NCBI GenBank assembly: GCA_012032215.1
Contig: JAAURO010000139.1
Coordinates: forward strand, 1 to 5,656
Source of the DNA: Limnobacter sp.
Lineage (GTDB): Bacteria > Pseudomonadota > Gammaproteobacteria > Burkholderiales > Burkholderiaceae_B
DNA: 5,656 nucleotides
Direction of reading: 5' to 3'
Positions 5,475-5,656 of this stretch are shown here, piece by piece. Below the pieces are notes generated by a model. It was not told the origin of the DNA. It did no database searches and worked only from the letters and a program-made list of their open reading frames with translations. Both the position numbers and the translations under genes were made by a program. Within the stretch, counting starts at the first letter, position 1. Each line of letters begins with the position of its first letter.

Positions 5475-5656
5475 CTCCGCTTTTGCACCGCCTTGCTGCT
5501 TCTGTATCGCCTTTTCGCCCCAAGCCCGGCTTGGCCTGGTTTCGCTCAAACACACTTTGATCGCCTTTTCACCCCAAACCCGCGCTTGCATGCCCCGGGT
5601 TCGAGGACTGTTCGAAACCGTGAATCGCGTTTTCACCGCACCGCTTTGTCGCTTGT
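5475..5656. other. Intergenic stretch downstream of the PA2778-like gene, to the window end
   Basis: It contains repeat copy B (5508-5617) flanked by related degenerate motifs: tgcaccgcc near 5485 and caccgcaccgctttgtcgc near 5634-5653, which resembles 949-963 downstream of recJ. The repeat-like sequence therefore probably continues beyond the window. No gene or clear intrinsic terminator is visible. Confidence 0.6.
5508..5617 (+). repeat. Dispersed intergenic repeat, copy B
   Basis: It matches copy A (1001-1110) in two blocks at the same outer spacing. Within it, a sub-unit atcgccttttc-cccaa occurs twice (5506-5523 and 5559-5577), so the element has internal duplication that copy A shows less clearly. 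Palindromic parts are visible: CCAAG-5-CTTGG at 5520-5534 and TTCGA-7-TCGAA at 5600-5616. It starts 33 bases after the stop of the PA2778-like gene. Confidence 0.8.

Noticed and set aside
5216..5560. Open frame running into repeat copy B, with RPKPGLAWFRSNTL also nearly readable in copy A
   Set aside because: It overlaps the TPR domain in another frame; the shared peptide follows from the shared repeat DNA, and copy A has no start or coding context for it.
1..5656. Mobile elements, CRISPR arrays, tRNA or rRNA genes
   Set aside because: No transposase or integrase, no regularly spaced repeats, and no cloverleaf or rRNA-like sequence was seen on reading both strands.

Overview
The window looks like a chromosomal segment of a betaproteobacterium, most likely order Burkholderiales. 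The reasons are the RecJ, ScpB and RluB sequence types, the scpB-rluB operon, a DUF1289 protein, and a gene pair of the Pseudomonas PA2779/PA2778 type. A Limnobacter-like genome is possible but is only a guess. Codon use and base composition look even, and I see no transposase, integrase, phage gene, tRNA, rRNA or CRISPR array.

Layout. Positions 1-933 (+) hold the C-terminal part of recJ, cut by the window edge. Positions 934-1152 are a convergent intergenic stretch with one copy of a dispersed repeat (1001-1110). Positions 1153-2619 (-) hold rluB, a 23S rRNA pseudouridine synthase with a long Gly/Asn/Lys/Arg-rich tail. It overlaps the end of scpB (2591-3198, -), a chromosome-segregation gene broken by one missing base. 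Positions 3199-3618 have no gene but hold two DnaA-box matches and three inverted repeats. Positions 3619-3915 (-) encode a small DUF1289 protein. A divergent intergenic stretch (3916-4083) leads to a two-gene unit: 4084-4465 (+), a small membrane protein of the PA2779 type, and 4476-5474 (+), a PA2778-type papain-like (C39-like) cysteine peptidase with TPR repeats and a probable lipoprotein signal. A second copy of the repeat (5508-5617) follows it.

How the genes relate. recJ (single-strand exonuclease for repair), scpB (condensin subunit) and rluB (ribosome maturation) are housekeeping genes. The PA2779/PA2778 pair is conserved and of unknown function: an exported, single-helix membrane protein beside a probably lipid-anchored peptidase suggests joint action at the cell envelope.

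The most important caution concerns four single-base indels. One is in scpB, one in the PA2779-like gene, and two that compensate each other in the PA2778-like gene. Each breaks a reading frame whose family sequence continues without a gap in another frame. Two lie in T homopolymers and a third lies beside one. Sequencing or assembly error is the simplest explanation, but real gene decay cannot be excluded. The most unusual non-coding signals are the recJ/PA2778 downstream repeat and the DnaA-box/inverted-repeat region.
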